This document shows, in pieces, positions 35,229 to 44,176 of a stretch of 64,000 bases of DNA; position 1 is the first letter of the stretch; every line of letters begins with the position of its first letter. The notes beneath the pieces were generated by a model. That model was given only the letters and a program-made list of their open reading frames with translations, had not been told where the DNA came from and ran no database searches. The stretch is from Terriglobia bacterium (lineage in GTDB: Bacteria; Acidobacteriota; Terriglobia; Terriglobales; Acidobacteriaceae): assembly GCA_020072815.1 (NCBI GenBank), contig JAIQGE010000006.1, forward strand, positions 186,001-250,000, in the 5' to 3' direction. Both the position numbers and the translations under genes were made by a program.

Positions 35229-36434
35229 CTATTCCGCGCGCAGTGCCTGCACGGGTTCCAGCTTTGCCGCCGCCCGCGCAGGCAGGACTCCGGCGAGAAG
35301 TCCTACCAGCACGGCAACACATTCCGCCAGTACGACGTAAAACCACGAGGTCTTTACCGGCAAGGCCACTCCCAGCAGGACCAGGCCGCGGGCCACGCCC
35401 AGCGCTAAAAGAATTCCGCCGAGACCTCCGAGAAAAGCAATGAGTGCAGCTTCGCTGACGAACAACACCATCACCTGGCCGTAAGTCGCGCCCAGGGCCT
35501 TCAGCAGTCCCACTTCAGATGTGCGCTCGCCGACGGCGATGATCATGATGGTCAGGATGCCAATCGCGCCCACCACAATGGACACGCCGCCCAGCGCGGC
35601 CACGGCGAAGGTGAACATGCCGAGCACGGAGTCCAAGGTTTTCAAGGCCTCTTTTTGCGGGGTGATGGTGAAATCTTCGCGGTCATGGCGGTCCATGAGG
35701 AGCCTATGAATGGAATTGACAACAGAATCCACGGGCACATCCGGGTTGTAGGTCACGTGGATTTCCGGCAGCCCCTCACGGTTAAAGAGTTGCATGGCGC
35801 TGGCCACGGGAATGCAGACGGTGTCGTCGAAATCAATGCCGAAGACCTGGCCTTTGGGCGCCATCACTCCGATTACGGTGTACATGGATCCCCCGATTTC
35901 AACGTGCTGCCCCAGCGGATTGCGGTCGCCAAACAGCTCTTGTCTGGTTTTGGAGCCCAGCACCGTCAAGGGGCGCGCGGCTTCGGGCTTGTCAGGAGGC
36001 AGAAAGCTACCCATCATCACTTGCATGCTCAGAGTGCGGGGAAACTGGGAGGTGACGCCATAGACCGTGACGCGCCGGCGGCGCGTGCCCGCCGCTACCT
36101 CGGCATTGCCGGAAACGATGGGGTCCGCCGTCTCGATGTTGGGCAGCCGGCGGATGGCCAGCGCGTCAGCAATGGTCAGCGGACGGACGGAATTGAAGAC
36201 GCCCATGGACATTCCAGCGGTCTTCGCTTTCCCGGGACTCACGCTGATCAGGTTAGTGCCGAATTGGGTGAACTGCGCCAGCACAAACTGTTGAATGCCC
36301 TCCCCAATGGAGGTGAGCAGTACCACCGCGGCGATTCCGATGGCGATGCCCAAGGCAGACAAGAATGCCCGCATACGATAAGCACGGACAACGCCGAACG
36401 AAAAACGCAGTAGGTCACGGTACAGCATGTTCAT
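35229..36434 (-). CDS. MacB/FtsX-type ABC transporter permease (second)
   Basis: An inner-membrane permease of 401 aa with one N-terminal helix (RMRAFLSALGIAIGIAAVVLL), a large periplasmic MacB_PCD domain, and three C-terminal helices in the FtsX fold (LGGVSIVVGAIGILTIMIIAV, ERTSEVGLLKALGATYGQV, ending ARAAAKLEPVQALRAE). It is the last gene of an adaptor-ATPase-permease-permease operon and overlaps the preceding permease gene by 4 bp. The two permeases probably form a heterodimer. MacB-type systems do not pump across the membrane but use ATP to drive export of periplasmic substrates such as lipopeptides. Confidence 0.93.
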   Translation of the reverse strand: MNMLYRDLLRFSFGVVRAYRMRAFLSALGIAIGIAAVVLLTSIGEGIQQFVLAQFTQFGTNLISVSPGKAKTAGMSMGVFNSVRPLTIADALAIRRLPNIETADPIVSGNAEVAAGTRRRRVTVYGVTSQFPRTLSMQVMMGSFLPPDKPEAARPLTVLGSKTRQELFGDRNPLGQHVEIGGSMYTVIGVMAPKGQVFGIDFDDTVCIPVASAMQLFNREGLPEIHVTYNPDVPVDSVVNSIHRLLMDRHDREDFTITPQKEALKTLDSVLGMFTFAVAALGGVSIVVGAIGILTIMIIAVGERTSEVGLLKALGATYGQVMVLFVSEAALIAFLGGLGGILLALGVARGLVLLGVALPVKTSWFYVVLAECVAVLVGLLAGVLPARAAAKLEPVQALRAE

Positions 36435-37639
36435 CTCCGGGCCAGCGCCTGAATCGGGTCAAGCATGGCCGCGCGCCGCGAGGGCAATAGGCTGAAAATC
36501 GTTCCAGTAGCCACGGCGGCGAGCAGCGCCGCGGCAAGCGTCCAGTTTGGAACAAAGGCCGGGAATGAGGGATACACGACGCGCAGAAGGGCCACGCCGC
36601 CCTCACCCACCAGGATGCCAAGGAGACCGCTGGTGGCGGAAAGCACCACTCCCTCAGACAGAAAGATCCTGCGGATCTGCCGCTGGGAAGCGCCCAGCGC
36701 CTTGAGCAGGCCAATTTCGGCGCGTCGCTGAGAAACGGAAATCAGCATCAAATTGGTGATCAGGACACCGGCCACCACCAGGCTGATGGAAGCAATCGCG
36801 GTGATGGCCAGCGTGAGCGCCACCAGAATGTTGTCAAAGGTGGCCAGCACCGCATCCTGGGTGAGCACGGTGACGTCACGTTCACCTTGATGGCGTTTGG
36901 CCAGGAGCTCTTCAGCGTCATTGCGCACCTGGTTGATCACGTCGCGGCTGGAGACCTCCACCATCACGCGGAAGAGCGAGGTGCTGTTGAAGAGCTGCTG
37001 TGCCGCTCCGACCGGCACAATGACAATTTCATCCGTGTTCATCCCCAGTCCCTGGCCGCGGGCGGCCACCACGCCAATCACGCGAAACTTGCGGTCGCCC
37101 AGACGGAGCCACTCGCCCACGGCCGGAGCGCTGCCGAAGAATTCCCGGCGCACAACATCGCCCAGGACGCAAACCGGCGTGGCGGCGTTGGGGTCTTCGA
37201 CGGGAAGAAAAGTCCCTTCTGCCATGGGCATATGCCGGATTTCAGCCCAGGCTGCCGTGGAGCCGACCACGGGAACTTCGCGGACGAGCTGGCCCTTCTT
37301 GGCCTCCGCTGCGCCTACCGCGACCGGCGCCACGCGTGTGACCCAGCGGAGATGCGCCAACGACGAAGAGTCATCCACGGTAAGGTCACGCGCCGTCCGG
37401 CTGATCAGCAGCCCAGGGCCAGCTCCGGCTGTTTCGGAGCGCCCGGGAAAGACCAACACGAGGTTCGTGCCCAGCGATGCAAATTCATCGGTGACGTAGC
37501 GGCGGGCGCCCTCTCCCAGAGAGGTCACAATAATTACCGCGGCAATACCAATGGACATGGCCAGCAGCATCAGCGCGGCACGTAGCCGGCTGGCGCTGAA
37601 GGCACGCCAGGCGAAACGGAATAAATCACTGCTTTTCAT
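36431..37639 (-). CDS. MacB/FtsX-type ABC transporter permease (first)
   Basis: The same architecture as the next gene: SRLRAALMLLAMSIGIAAVIIV as first helix, MacB-type periplasmic domain, and FtsX helices with QRRAEIGLLKALGASQRQI and the ending PSRRAAMLDPIQALARR. It is 402 aa. It overlaps the ATPase gene upstream and the second permease downstream by 4 bp each (ATGA), so subunits are made in equal amounts. The two permeases are clearly paralogous, which fits a heterodimeric transporter. Confidence 0.93.
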   Translation of the reverse strand: MKSSDLFRFAWRAFSASRLRAALMLLAMSIGIAAVIIVTSLGEGARRYVTDEFASLGTNLVLVFPGRSETAGAGPGLLISRTARDLTVDDSSSLAHLRWVTRVAPVAVGAAEAKKGQLVREVPVVGSTAAWAEIRHMPMAEGTFLPVEDPNAATPVCVLGDVVRREFFGSAPAVGEWLRLGDRKFRVIGVVAARGQGLGMNTDEIVIVPVGAAQQLFNSTSLFRVMVEVSSRDVINQVRNDAEELLAKRHQGERDVTVLTQDAVLATFDNILVALTLAITAIASISLVVAGVLITNLMLISVSQRRAEIGLLKALGASQRQIRRIFLSEGVVLSATSGLLGILVGEGGVALLRVVYPSFPAFVPNWTLAAALLAAVATGTIFSLLPSRRAAMLDPIQALARR

Positions 37640-38322
37640 GCGTGCACGGCAGACGCCACCTCGGCGACGATCTCTCCATCGAGCATCTTGAGCTGGCGAT
37701 GTGCGCGTCCGCCGAGTTCCGGGTCGTGCGTCACAATCACCAGGGCAACACCGCTGTGGTGAAGCGTCTCCAGCAAATTGATTACATCGCGTCCCGTGGC
37801 GCGGTCCAGGTTGCCGGTGGGCTCGTCGGCCAGCAAGATTGCCGGATGCATGATGGTGGCGCGGGCAATGGCCACGCGCTGACGCTCCCCGCCGGAGAGT
37901 TCCTCTGGACGATGTTGCGCGCGCTCCGCCAGGCCAAATTCGGCCACCAGTTTCTCCGCGGACTTCTGCCTCTGGGCCGCCGGAATCCCGGCCAGCATCA
38001 TGGGCAAGGTGATATTGTCGGCGGCCGTCAGACGCGGGATCAAATGGAAGAACTGAAAGATGAACCCGACTTTCTGCTGGCGGATGACGGACTGCTGCGC
38101 GTCGTCGAGCTTGGTTACGTCCTGGCCTTCAAACCAATATTGGCCGGACGTAGGGCGATCCAGCAGCCCGATGACATTCAACAAAGTGGATTTTCCGGAA
38201 CCGGACGGGCCCATGATGGAAAGGTAATCGCCGGGATTGATCTTCAGGTCAACGTCTTTCAGCGCATGCACGCTTTGCGAGCCTAGCTGAAAAACGCGGT
38301 TGATCTGTTTGAGCTCGATCAT
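37636..38322 (-). CDS. MacB/LolD-type ABC transporter ATPase
   Basis: A 228-residue cytoplasmic ATPase with Walker A GPSGSGKST (about residues 35-43), Q-loop region QKVGFIFQFFHLIPRLTA, signature LSGGERQRVAIARA, Walker B ILLADEPTGNLD, and the H-loop VIVTHDPE. The FQFFHLIPRL sequence is typical of the LolD/MacB/FtsE subfamily. It would power the two FtsX-type permeases encoded next. It overlaps the adaptor gene by 4 bp. Confidence 0.95.
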   Translation of the reverse strand: MIELKQINRVFQLGSQSVHALKDVDLKINPGDYLSIMGPSGSGKSTLLNVIGLLDRPTSGQYWFEGQDVTKLDDAQQSVIRQQKVGFIFQFFHLIPRLTAADNITLPMMLAGIPAAQRQKSAEKLVAEFGLAERAQHRPEELSGGERQRVAIARATIMHPAILLADEPTGNLDRATGRDVINLLETLHHSGVALVIVTHDPELGGRAHRQLKMLDGEIVAEVASAVHA

Positions 38323-39485
38323 CGCGCCGGTCCCGCGCCGGCGCTCTCCACGGTCACGCTGGCCCCCGCTTTCACGCCGGCACGGTCCAGTGACATGACA
38401 ACTTGTTCTCCGGGTGCGAGGCCGGCGGTAACTTCAGTGAATTCCCAGTTGCTGATTCCGGTCTGGATAGTCCGCGACTCCAGCTTGCGCGTTTGCGGGT
38501 TGTATACCAAAACGCTCTTGTTCTGCAGGATGGCTTGCGTCGGGACGCGGACAGCGCTGTCCCGAGCTTCCGGAGTAATCTCAATATCCGCGCTGTATCC
38601 CACCACCAGGCCCTTGTCGGGCGGCGTGGTGAATTGCACTTCAATCTCAACCGTGCGGGCCTGCTTCTCAACTTCCAAGACGTAGTCGGCAATGCGCCGC
38701 ACATGGCCGGGGAAGCGCGTGCCGGGGAATGCGTCAATGGACACGTTCGCGGGCATGCCCACGCGCAGGGAACCAGCGTCAATCTCATCCACCGGGGCGC
38801 TCACGTAGTAGCAACTGTCGTCAATCAAGTCCACGGCCGGCGGCGTGGGGATGCCGGGCGGCGAAGGCGTAGTGAATTCGCCCAGTTCACCGGTAATATC
38901 GCCTACTCGTCCGGCGAAGGGCGCGGTCAGGATGGTCTGGACCAGCTGCGTGCGCGCCAGATTCAAGCGAGCCTGGCTGTGATCAATCTCCACGCGACTG
39001 GCGGCGCAGGTGGCCTCAAGCGCGCGGGCTTCAGACGCTACTTTGTCCCATAGTTCTTCTGCGATCAACTTGTCCTGGAAGAGCCTTTCCGCGCGACGAG
39101 CGTCGCGGGCCGAAAGATCAGCACGGGTGCAGGCTTCATGCTGGCGGGCGCGGGCTGTGTTGATCTCCTCTTCCAGAACGCGTATGTTGGCTTTAAGATC
39201 AGCGTTCCAGAGCTCCAGCAGAGGCTGGCCCTGGCGGACGTGATCGCCTTTGCTCACGTAAATGTGCGCGATCTGACCGCCGGAGGGTAAGGCCAGCTTG
39301 GAGCGGCGGCAAGCTTTGATACTTCCCGCGCGCGTGTTGGCGAGCGTGCGGGCGACTCGGCCCTGGTCCACGGCACGCAGGACCACGGCCACTGGCCGCG
39401 GCCGCATCCAGTAGAAGATTCCAGCACTGACTGCAGCCAGTACGACCAGCAGGCCGATGATCCGTGAGAGCTTGATTGCGTGCAT
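38319..39485 (-). CDS. MacA-like periplasmic adaptor of the ABC exporter
   Basis: ATG 39485 is preferred over TTG 39497. An N-terminal anchor helix (IIGLLVVLAAVSAGIFYWM) is followed by lipoyl half-motifs (LALPSGGQIAHIYVSKGDHVRQG and ILTAPFAGRVGDITGELGEF) and a long coiled hairpin rich in Ala, Arg and Glu between them, then barrel domains ending NKSVLVYNPQTRKLESRTI. It would join the ABC permeases to an outer-membrane factor not encoded here. It starts 35 bp after the rubrerythrin-like gene, so that gene may lead the operon. Confidence 0.92.
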   Translation of the reverse strand: MHAIKLSRIIGLLVVLAAVSAGIFYWMRPRPVAVVLRAVDQGRVARTLANTRAGSIKACRRSKLALPSGGQIAHIYVSKGDHVRQGQPLLELWNADLKANIRVLEEEINTARARQHEACTRADLSARDARRAERLFQDKLIAEELWDKVASEARALEATCAASRVEIDHSQARLNLARTQLVQTILTAPFAGRVGDITGELGEFTTPSPPGIPTPPAVDLIDDSCYYVSAPVDEIDAGSLRVGMPANVSIDAFPGTRFPGHVRRIADYVLEVEKQARTVEIEVQFTTPPDKGLVVGYSADIEITPEARDSAVRVPTQAILQNKSVLVYNPQTRKLESRTIQTGISNWEFTEVTAGLAPGEQVVMSLDRAGVKAGASVTVESAGAGPAR

Positions 39486-39520
39486 GGGCCAACTCAACTT
39501 GCAAACGGGCAGCCGGCGGA

Positions 39521-39985
39521 CTAAAAGTCATGCGCCTTCGACTCGAGGCCGGCATTCTTGAAGCGCTCACGGGTCTGGAGTTTGATCAGTGCTTCTTCAA
39601 ACGCCAGCAGGTGTGCGGCTTCATCATGCCGGATTTCGTCAAAGCGATGGGCAACCGCCTCGTCGCCATCTTCCTTGGCCTGTTGCGCATAGTCCTTGTA
39701 CATGGTGTCCACTTCAAAGGACTCGCCGGCAATGGCGTGATTCAGGTCCTGTTCGTCTGTACCCACCAGACCCAGCAATTCTGCTTCTTCGTTAAAGTGC
39801 TCAAAGAATTCCTGATCTGCGGTTTTGTCAAACAGCTGGGCCACTTCAAGGTGGCCGCGTTCGCGGGCCTGTTTGGCGAAAAGTTTGTATTTAGCGTAGG
39901 CAAAAGCCTCGCCTTTCATGGCATCCAATAAATTTTTCTGGCTACGGGGAGAGATCGTGCGATCGGCAAAGGTCTTGTCTGTCAT
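39521..39985 (-). CDS. Rubrerythrin-like ferritin-fold diiron protein
   Basis: A 154-residue four-helix protein with the diiron ligand pattern repeated in two halves: LLDAMKGEAFAYAKYKLFA then ADQEFFEHFNEEAELLG, and GESFEVDTMYKDYAQQAK then RHDEAAHLLAFEEAL. It lacks the rubredoxin-type CxxC tail of classical rubrerythrin. Such proteins reduce peroxide or store iron under low-oxygen or oxidative stress. A perfect CRP-type palindrome lies in the divergent promoter region 72 bp upstream. The MacAB-like export operon follows 35 bp downstream. Confidence 0.88.
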   Translation of the reverse strand: MTDKTFADRTISPRSQKNLLDAMKGEAFAYAKYKLFAKQARERGHLEVAQLFDKTADQEFFEHFNEEAELLGLVGTDEQDLNHAIAGESFEVDTMYKDYAQQAKEDGDEAVAHRFDEIRHDEAAHLLAFEEALIKLQTRERFKNAGLESKAHDF

Positions 39986-40056
39986 AATAGTTATTCTCCA
40001 CCTTCCAGTTTGCCGGATAGGTGGCAGCGGTAGCTGTGCTGTGGCTCACCGGCGCA

Positions 40057-40072
40057 TGTGATGAAGGTCACA
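40057..40072. promoter_or_regulatory. CRP/FNR-family operator between the rubrerythrin-like and DUF883-like genes
   Basis: TGTGATGAAGGTCACA is a perfect TGTGA-N6-TCACA palindrome, extended to A/T on both sides. It sits 57 bp before the plus-strand gene (40130) and 72 bp before the minus-strand gene (39985), so it could serve both. Confidence 0.7.
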
Positions 40073-40129
40073 TTCCCCGTCCGGCCGGTGGTCCAGAGTT
40101 AGTCTTGAGACAATGCAGGAGGAAAGCAT

Positions 40130-40420
40130 ATGAAAGCCGAAAACCTGACGCGTGCAGGTGAACAGGTGAAAGCCAACGTGGCGGAGATCGCGGAAAAAGC
40201 CCGTGACCTCACGGAGAAAGTCAAAGAACGCTGGGACGATACCTATCATGACATCGAGCGCAGCGTGCGCCGCGCAAAAGTTGCCGCCGAGGAAGGCGTG
40301 GACGAAGTTCGCCACCAGATTAAGGCCCGCCCGCTGACGTCGGTTGCCTCGGTGGCAGCCGGAGCATTCGCCCTGGGCCTGCTGGCCGGCATACTGTTAG
40401 GCAGAAAGTCCAAAGACTAA
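40130..40420 (+). CDS. DUF883/ElaB-YqjD-like membrane-anchored stress protein
   Basis: ATG 40130 follows GGAGG. The 96-residue product has a long charged amphipathic helix (residues 1-65: KARDLTEKVKERWDDTY and similar), then one C-terminal transmembrane span with a glycine-rich face (SVASVAAGAFALGLLAGILLG) and the basic end RKSKD. This is the layout of ElaB/YqjD, tail-anchored proteins linked to stress and stationary-phase ribosome hibernation in E. coli. A perfect CRP-type site lies just upstream, next to the divergent rubrerythrin-like gene. Confidence 0.85.
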   Translation: MKAENLTRAGEQVKANVAEIAEKARDLTEKVKERWDDTYHDIERSVRRAKVAAEEGVDEVRHQIKARPLTSVASVAAGAFALGLLAGILLGRKSKD

Positions 40421-40475
40421 GAGCTCTGAAGGCTTGGTCTGGCCAAGCAGGCTCGACGGACCTGCGGGCAACGTA

Positions 40476-41552
40476 TCAATTCGCGTTCGAGGGCCCGGCG
40501 TGTGTCCGCTCCTGCAGGTCCTGACGGAGCATGCCGAGTAGCGCCACGGTTACAGAGAGAATCACCGGGCCCAAGAAGAGTCCCATCACGCCGAAAACCT
40601 GCATGCCTCCCAGCAAGGCAAAGAAAACGTAAATCGTATGCAGGCGAACGCTCTCACTGATGATCCAGGGGCGGACAACGTTGTCCGCCAGCCCCACCAC
40701 GCCAGCTCCCCAGGCCAGCAGGATGATGCCTTTAATGAGGTGTCCGCTGAAGAGGAGGATTACCCCTGCAGGCACCCAGACCGTAGCTGATCCAACTACG
40801 GGCACCAGAGAAAAGAACGCGGTGACCACGCCCCACAAGACCGGCGAATCAATTCCCAGCACCCAGAAGGCCAGGGCGGTCAGACTGCCCTGCGCTGCGC
40901 CCACAGCCACGCCGCCATAAAAATTGGCGATCACCGTGGCATTGATCCGTTGCTGCAGTTCGGCAAAGCGCTCTGCCCCGAGCGGAAGGGCTGAGCCTAG
41001 ACGGGCCATGCCGGCCGCGCCGTCGCGAAACAGGAAAAAGAGGACGAGCGCCGCAATCACTGCGTCGGCGATCCAGGTGAAGATGTTGGTCACCAGACTT
41101 GCGCCCAGGCGGACCAGAAAGGCGCTGGCTTCTTCCAGCCGGCGGACGGCCATTGCGTGAAGGTCAAGCGCAGGCCAGGCAAAGTGCTGTCCAACCCAGG
41201 CAACCAAACGTTCAACGGCGTGCAGGGCGCTGGCGGAAAGGCCGCCTTCCGGGGCGCTCCTGGTAGCCAGCGAACGGTAGAGATCAGTGAGTTCATGGCT
41301 GACCGCTCTTCCCAGAAAGTAGATCGGCACGGCGGCAACAAACATGGTGGCCAGGGTGCTGGCCAGCGCCGCGGCATTCCGGTTACGAAAAATGCGCAGC
41401 GAGTAACGGTGTACAGGGTGGAAGATGATGGCGATCACGGCGGCAAAGATAATAGGGCCGGCATAGGGCCGGAACAGCATCCAGCATAGATAGAGGAACA
41501 GCGCCGTTAAAACCAGCAGCAGCGCGGTTGCGGCATCCTTGTTATTTCTCAT
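40476..41552 (-). CDS. AI-2E family permease
   Basis: An integral membrane protein of 358 aa with about eight helices and the family features: two N-terminal helices (ALLLVLTALFLYLCWMLF, IIFAAVIAIIFHPVHRY), a cytoplasmic or periplasmic segment, then GGVAVGAAQGSLTALAFWVLG, FFSLVPVVGSATVWVPAG and the last pair with FGVMGLFLGPVILSVTVALL. Members export AI-2 (TqsA), peptidoglycan-linked lipids or Na+/H+; the substrate is not predictable. It overlaps the P-type ATPase gene by 4 bp and ends the UspA-ATPase-permease operon. Confidence 0.92.
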   Translation of the reverse strand: MRNNKDAATALLLVLTALFLYLCWMLFRPYAGPIIFAAVIAIIFHPVHRYSLRIFRNRNAAALASTLATMFVAAVPIYFLGRAVSHELTDLYRSLATRSAPEGGLSASALHAVERLVAWVGQHFAWPALDLHAMAVRRLEEASAFLVRLGASLVTNIFTWIADAVIAALVLFFLFRDGAAGMARLGSALPLGAERFAELQQRINATVIANFYGGVAVGAAQGSLTALAFWVLGIDSPVLWGVVTAFFSLVPVVGSATVWVPAGVILLFSGHLIKGIILLAWGAGVVGLADNVVRPWIISESVRLHTIYVFFALLGGMQVFGVMGLFLGPVILSVTVALLGMLRQDLQERTHAGPSNAN

Positions 41553-44152
41553 ACCGCCTCTCTGCTGGACGGGCCGGGGCGCAGACGGGCGCCGAAGAGC
41601 TTGAGCAACTCAAACCACAACACGCCGAGGAAACCCGCGGAAATGGCAACCACCAAATCTATAGGATGCAATACGGAAAACTTGAACAAGCCGCGTAACG
41701 CGGGTACGTAGAGAATGAGTCCTAGAGCGGAGAGGGCGCCCGCGGTCACCCAGAGCAACGCCCGGTTCGGCGAGCGCATCATCTGCCAGATGGTGCGGCT
41801 CCAGGACCGATTGGTGTAGATCAGGCATAGATTGCCAACCAGCAGGGTGGAAAAAGCCAAAGCACGGGAATCAAACTCATCATGCCCCAGGCGGATGGCG
41901 AAGAGATAGACAACAAGGACTGAAGCCAGCACGGTGAGCCCCTGCGCCAGACTCATGAGCGTGCGTTTGCGGGTGAACAGCAATTCGTTGGGGTCCCGGG
42001 GCGGACGAGCCATCACATCCGACTCTTCCGGCTCAGCTTCAAAGGCAATGGAACACGTGGGATCAATAATCAATTCCAAAAACAGCACGTGCAGCGGCAG
42101 CAGGACCAAGGGCCATTTCAGCAACACGGGAACCAGGGTGATTCCGGCAATGGGAACATGGATGGCCAGGATGTACGCGGTGGCTTTTTTCAGGTTGTCA
42201 TAGATCCTGCGGCCCAGGCGTATGGCGTTCACGATGGAAGAGAAGTCGTCGTCCAGGAGGACAAGCGAAGCTGCTTCGCGGGCCACGTCCGTACCGCGGG
42301 CGCCCATGGCAATGCCGATGTCGGCGGCCTTCAGCGCGGGCGCATCGTTAACGCCGTCTCCAGTCATGGCCACTACTTCTCCCTCCGCTTTGAGCGCGCT
42401 AATCAAACGGAGCTTTTGCTCAGGAACAACGCGGGCAAACATATTGACGCCGCGCACTCGCCGGCGGAGTTCAGCGTCCGTCATGCCATCAAGTTCCAGG
42501 CCGGTAATGACCGCGGTGGAATCGCGCAGCCCGATTTGAGCGGCGATGTTTTGCGCGGTCACAGGATAGTCGCCGGTGATCATGATGACCCGAATTCCAG
42601 CGCGATAACATTCCTGCACCGCGGCCGGCACAGAAGGGCGGACCGGGTCAGCCAGTCCCACCAGGCCCACGAATTCCAGAGGCAAGACGCGCTGTTCATC
42701 CGGCAGTGGCGCTGTGAGTTGTGCCTTGGCTACACCCAGGACGCGCAAGCCGGCAGCGGCCATCTCCGACGTTGCAGCCAGCAGCAGTTCTTTTTCCGGA
42801 GGCGAGACGCGGCAGAGTTCCAGTACTGCTTCCGGCGCTCCTTTGGCAGCCACGACGCAAGCAGCTTTGCCCGCAGGCTGCCAGGCTCGAGACATGACCA
42901 ATAAGCCTGGCGACAGCGGGTATTCGCGGACGAGCGTCCATTCCGGATGGCGATGTTCGTATTCAGGGAACGCGTGCTTGCCCAACTCCAGAAAGGCCTT
43001 TTCCATGGGATCAAAAGGATCTCGACTGCTGGCGAGAATGGCGTACTCAACAACGTCATGAAAATGTTCCGGCACCTGGTGGGTGCTGGGTGCGATCTGG
43101 AAAGTCCGGCCCGCCGCATAGAGCGCCTGCACGGACATGCGGTTCAATGTCAGGGTGCCGGTTTTGTCCACACAGAGGACGGTGGCTGAACCCAGGGTTT
43201 CAATGGCCGGCATGCGCCGCGTCAGAACGTTCTTGCGGGAAATGCGCCAGGCGCCCATGGCCAGGAAAATGGTCAGCACTACCGGGAATTCTTCCGGCAC
43301 CATGGAAATCGCCAGGGTGAGACCAGCCAGGATTCCCCGCAGCCAGTTGGAATGGGTATAGCCATAGATCAAAGCCACCGCGACGCACAAGAGAAAGCCA
43401 ACCACGGCGAAGACGCGGACGAGCCGGCTGGTTTCAAGTTGAAGCCGTGTGCTCCCGGTCTGCAAGCCTTCCAGCGCCTTGCCGATCTTCCCCAACTCGG
43501 TGGCAACGCCGGTCGCAAGCACCTGGGCCACGCCTCGCCCTTGCACCACCAGGGTCCCGGAGAACACGCACGGCAAGTCATCGCCGCCGGGACGAGTCAT
43601 TAGCGTATCGCGATGGCCCGCAGTCTTTCGCACAGGAACAGATTCACCTGTTAGCAGCGACTCATTGACGGAAAGGTTGCGGTTTTCAAGGACGATGGCA
43701 TCGGCGGGAACACGGTCTCCTTCTGACAGCACAACCAGGTCGCCGCGCACCACTTCGTGTCCGGGAACGCGCCGGCGCTTGCCTTCGCGAATTACCAGAG
43801 CTCTTGGGCTGGAGAGATCGCGCAGAGCGTGCAGCGCCCGCTCCGTCTTCCGCTCCTGGTTAATGGTAATGACAATAATCACGAAGACTGCCACCAGAAG
43901 GGCGATCGCCTCTTGCGGGTCACCCAACAGCACGTAGACCGTGCCTGTCCCAATGAGCAGCATGAACATGGGTTCGCGGAGAACGTCCAGTGCGATGCGC
44001 AGTTGAGTGCGCGACTTTGCCGACGGCAGCTCGTTGGGGCCTTCCTTGCTCAGGCGCTCGCGGGCTTCGGTCTCCGTCAGTCCCTGGAACGCCGTTGAGG
44101 TTTCCACCGGATGGCGGGGAGGCGGACTAGCAAGTTGTTGGAGTCTTCCCAT
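41549..44152 (-). CDS. P-type cation-transporting ATPase (P2-type)
   Basis: A membrane pump of 867 aa with the full P-type set: actuator TGES (SLLTGESVPVRK), phosphorylated Asp in VLCVDKTGTLTLNR near residue 315, ATP-binding KGAPEAVLELC, and the hinge MTGDGVNDAPALKAADIGIAMG. Helix 4 reads SMVPEEFPVVLTIFLA, where the PEEFP sequence suggests a cation pump of the calcium/proton P2-P3 type, but the ion cannot be set. The N-terminus has a cation-ATPase segment (GLTETEARERLSKEGPNELP). It is 24 bp downstream of a UspA gene and overlaps an AI-2E gene, so the three are cotranscribed under the CRP-type site at 45128. Confidence 0.94.
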   Translation of the reverse strand: MGRLQQLASPPPRHPVETSTAFQGLTETEARERLSKEGPNELPSAKSRTQLRIALDVLREPMFMLLIGTGTVYVLLGDPQEAIALLVAVFVIIVITINQERKTERALHALRDLSSPRALVIREGKRRRVPGHEVVRGDLVVLSEGDRVPADAIVLENRNLSVNESLLTGESVPVRKTAGHRDTLMTRPGGDDLPCVFSGTLVVQGRGVAQVLATGVATELGKIGKALEGLQTGSTRLQLETSRLVRVFAVVGFLLCVAVALIYGYTHSNWLRGILAGLTLAISMVPEEFPVVLTIFLAMGAWRISRKNVLTRRMPAIETLGSATVLCVDKTGTLTLNRMSVQALYAAGRTFQIAPSTHQVPEHFHDVVEYAILASSRDPFDPMEKAFLELGKHAFPEYEHRHPEWTLVREYPLSPGLLVMSRAWQPAGKAACVVAAKGAPEAVLELCRVSPPEKELLLAATSEMAAAGLRVLGVAKAQLTAPLPDEQRVLPLEFVGLVGLADPVRPSVPAAVQECYRAGIRVIMITGDYPVTAQNIAAQIGLRDSTAVITGLELDGMTDAELRRRVRGVNMFARVVPEQKLRLISALKAEGEVVAMTGDGVNDAPALKAADIGIAMGARGTDVAREAASLVLLDDDFSSIVNAIRLGRRIYDNLKKATAYILAIHVPIAGITLVPVLLKWPLVLLPLHVLFLELIIDPTCSIAFEAEPEESDVMARPPRDPNELLFTRKRTLMSLAQGLTVLASVLVVYLFAIRLGHDEFDSRALAFSTLLVGNLCLIYTNRSWSRTIWQMMRSPNRALLWVTAGALSALGLILYVPALRGLFKFSVLHPIDLVVAISAGFLGVLWFELLKLFGARLRPGPSSREAV

Positions 44153-44176
44153 ACAGGTGGCTTCCGCATCACGCTT

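Noticed and set aside
44152-44176. A separate promoter between the UspA gene and the P-type ATPase gene
   Set aside because: The gap is 24 bp with no promoter-like sequence, so a single operon is the simpler reading.
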